From positions 1-51,877 of the forward strand of contig CAZGFY010000014.1 of assembly GCA_964525015.1 (NCBI GenBank): a stretch of 51,877 nt of DNA. The letters are read 5' to 3'. The notes under the pieces are model-generated. The model ran no database searches. It had not been told where the DNA came from and saw only the letters and a program-made list of their open reading frames with translations. This document shows positions 51,839 through 51,877 of this stretch, piece by piece (positions within the stretch are counted from its first letter, which is position 1; every line of letters begins with the position of its first letter). The translations under genes were made by a program, and so were the position numbers. Source of the DNA: RGIG3102 sp964525015. Its GTDB lineage: Bacteria > Bacillota > Clostridia > Oscillospirales > Ruminococcaceae.

Positions 51839-51877
51839 ATATATATCTAAAGATATATCCGAGTTTTTTCTTGGATA

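Noticed and set aside
1..51877. CRISPR arrays, rRNA, insertion sequences, prophage genes, T-box or metabolite riboswitches
   Set aside because: No regularly spaced repeats, transposase or integrase, ribosomal RNA, or recognisable aptamer core found by eye in any intergenic region.

Overview
The window is AT-rich DNA from a low-GC, strictly anaerobic, spore-forming Firmicute of the Clostridia, possibly Lachnospirales-like. The evidence is a pyruvate formate-lyase pair, two kinds of [FeFe] hydrogenase, a class III fructose bisphosphatase, the sporulation regulator SpoIIID, and agr-type peptide quorum sensing. About 40 protein genes, two tRNAs, one pseudogene and many hairpin terminators can be supported. 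There is no CRISPR array, rRNA, prophage or intact insertion sequence.

Layout. 1-5 kb: tRNA(CAU), a ribokinase-like sugar kinase, an anchored surface protein of unknown function, and fbp. 5-5.6 kb: a gene-free stretch with several hairpins and a repeat-like block. 5.7-12.9 kb: a complete phosphate regulon on the minus strand (pstS-pstC-pstA-pstB-phoU-phoP-phoR). Its PstS is circularly permuted, and a 305-bp inverted repeat lies between pstS and pstC. 12.9-16 kb: pflB-pflA. 16.2-18.1 kb: spoIIID and an AbgB-like amidohydrolase (plus strand). 18.1-23 kb: an operon with a thioredoxin-like ferredoxin, a sensory-type [FeFe] hydrogenase, a SpoIIE-type phosphatase and a group B [FeFe] hydrogenase, preceded by a near-perfect Rex operator. 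23.1-26.1 kb: agrA-agrC-agrB-agrD with a 52-residue AgrD. 26.3-31.3 kb: LysR, M20 hydrolase and MFS transporter, then a metallophosphoesterase lipoprotein with a DUF1232 protein. 31.5-36 kb: a CitMHS-type citrate transporter beside a divergent two-component pair. 36-38.9 kb: a second agrC/agrA pair with no agrBD, divergent from a lipoprotein gene. 38.9-42.5 kb: ABC-F ATPase, zinc-finger membrane protein, YitT family protein. 42.5-48.7 kb: LysR remnant, PrpF-family isomerase, two tandem LysR genes, alpha/beta hydrolase, dicarboxylate-type carrier. 48.7-51.9 kb: a MutS2-like ATPase, a GNAT acetyltransferase and tRNA-Asn, whose 3' end is duplicated.

How the genes work together. The phosphate block is a self-contained uptake and sensing unit. 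The pfl and hydrogenase genes handle fermentative pyruvate cleavage and electron disposal, and a Rex site links the hydrogenases to NADH/NAD+. The carriers and isomerase point to organic-acid metabolism under LysR or two-component control.

The most unusual observation is the leader of the MutS2-like gene. It has a consensus promoter, a four-codon reading frame (MLIV) with an excellent ribosome site, and an intrinsic terminator. One leader strand can pair either with the small frame's start region or with the terminator. This is the layout of a ribosome-sensing attenuator, placed in front of a gene whose family has been linked to rescue of collided ribosomes.
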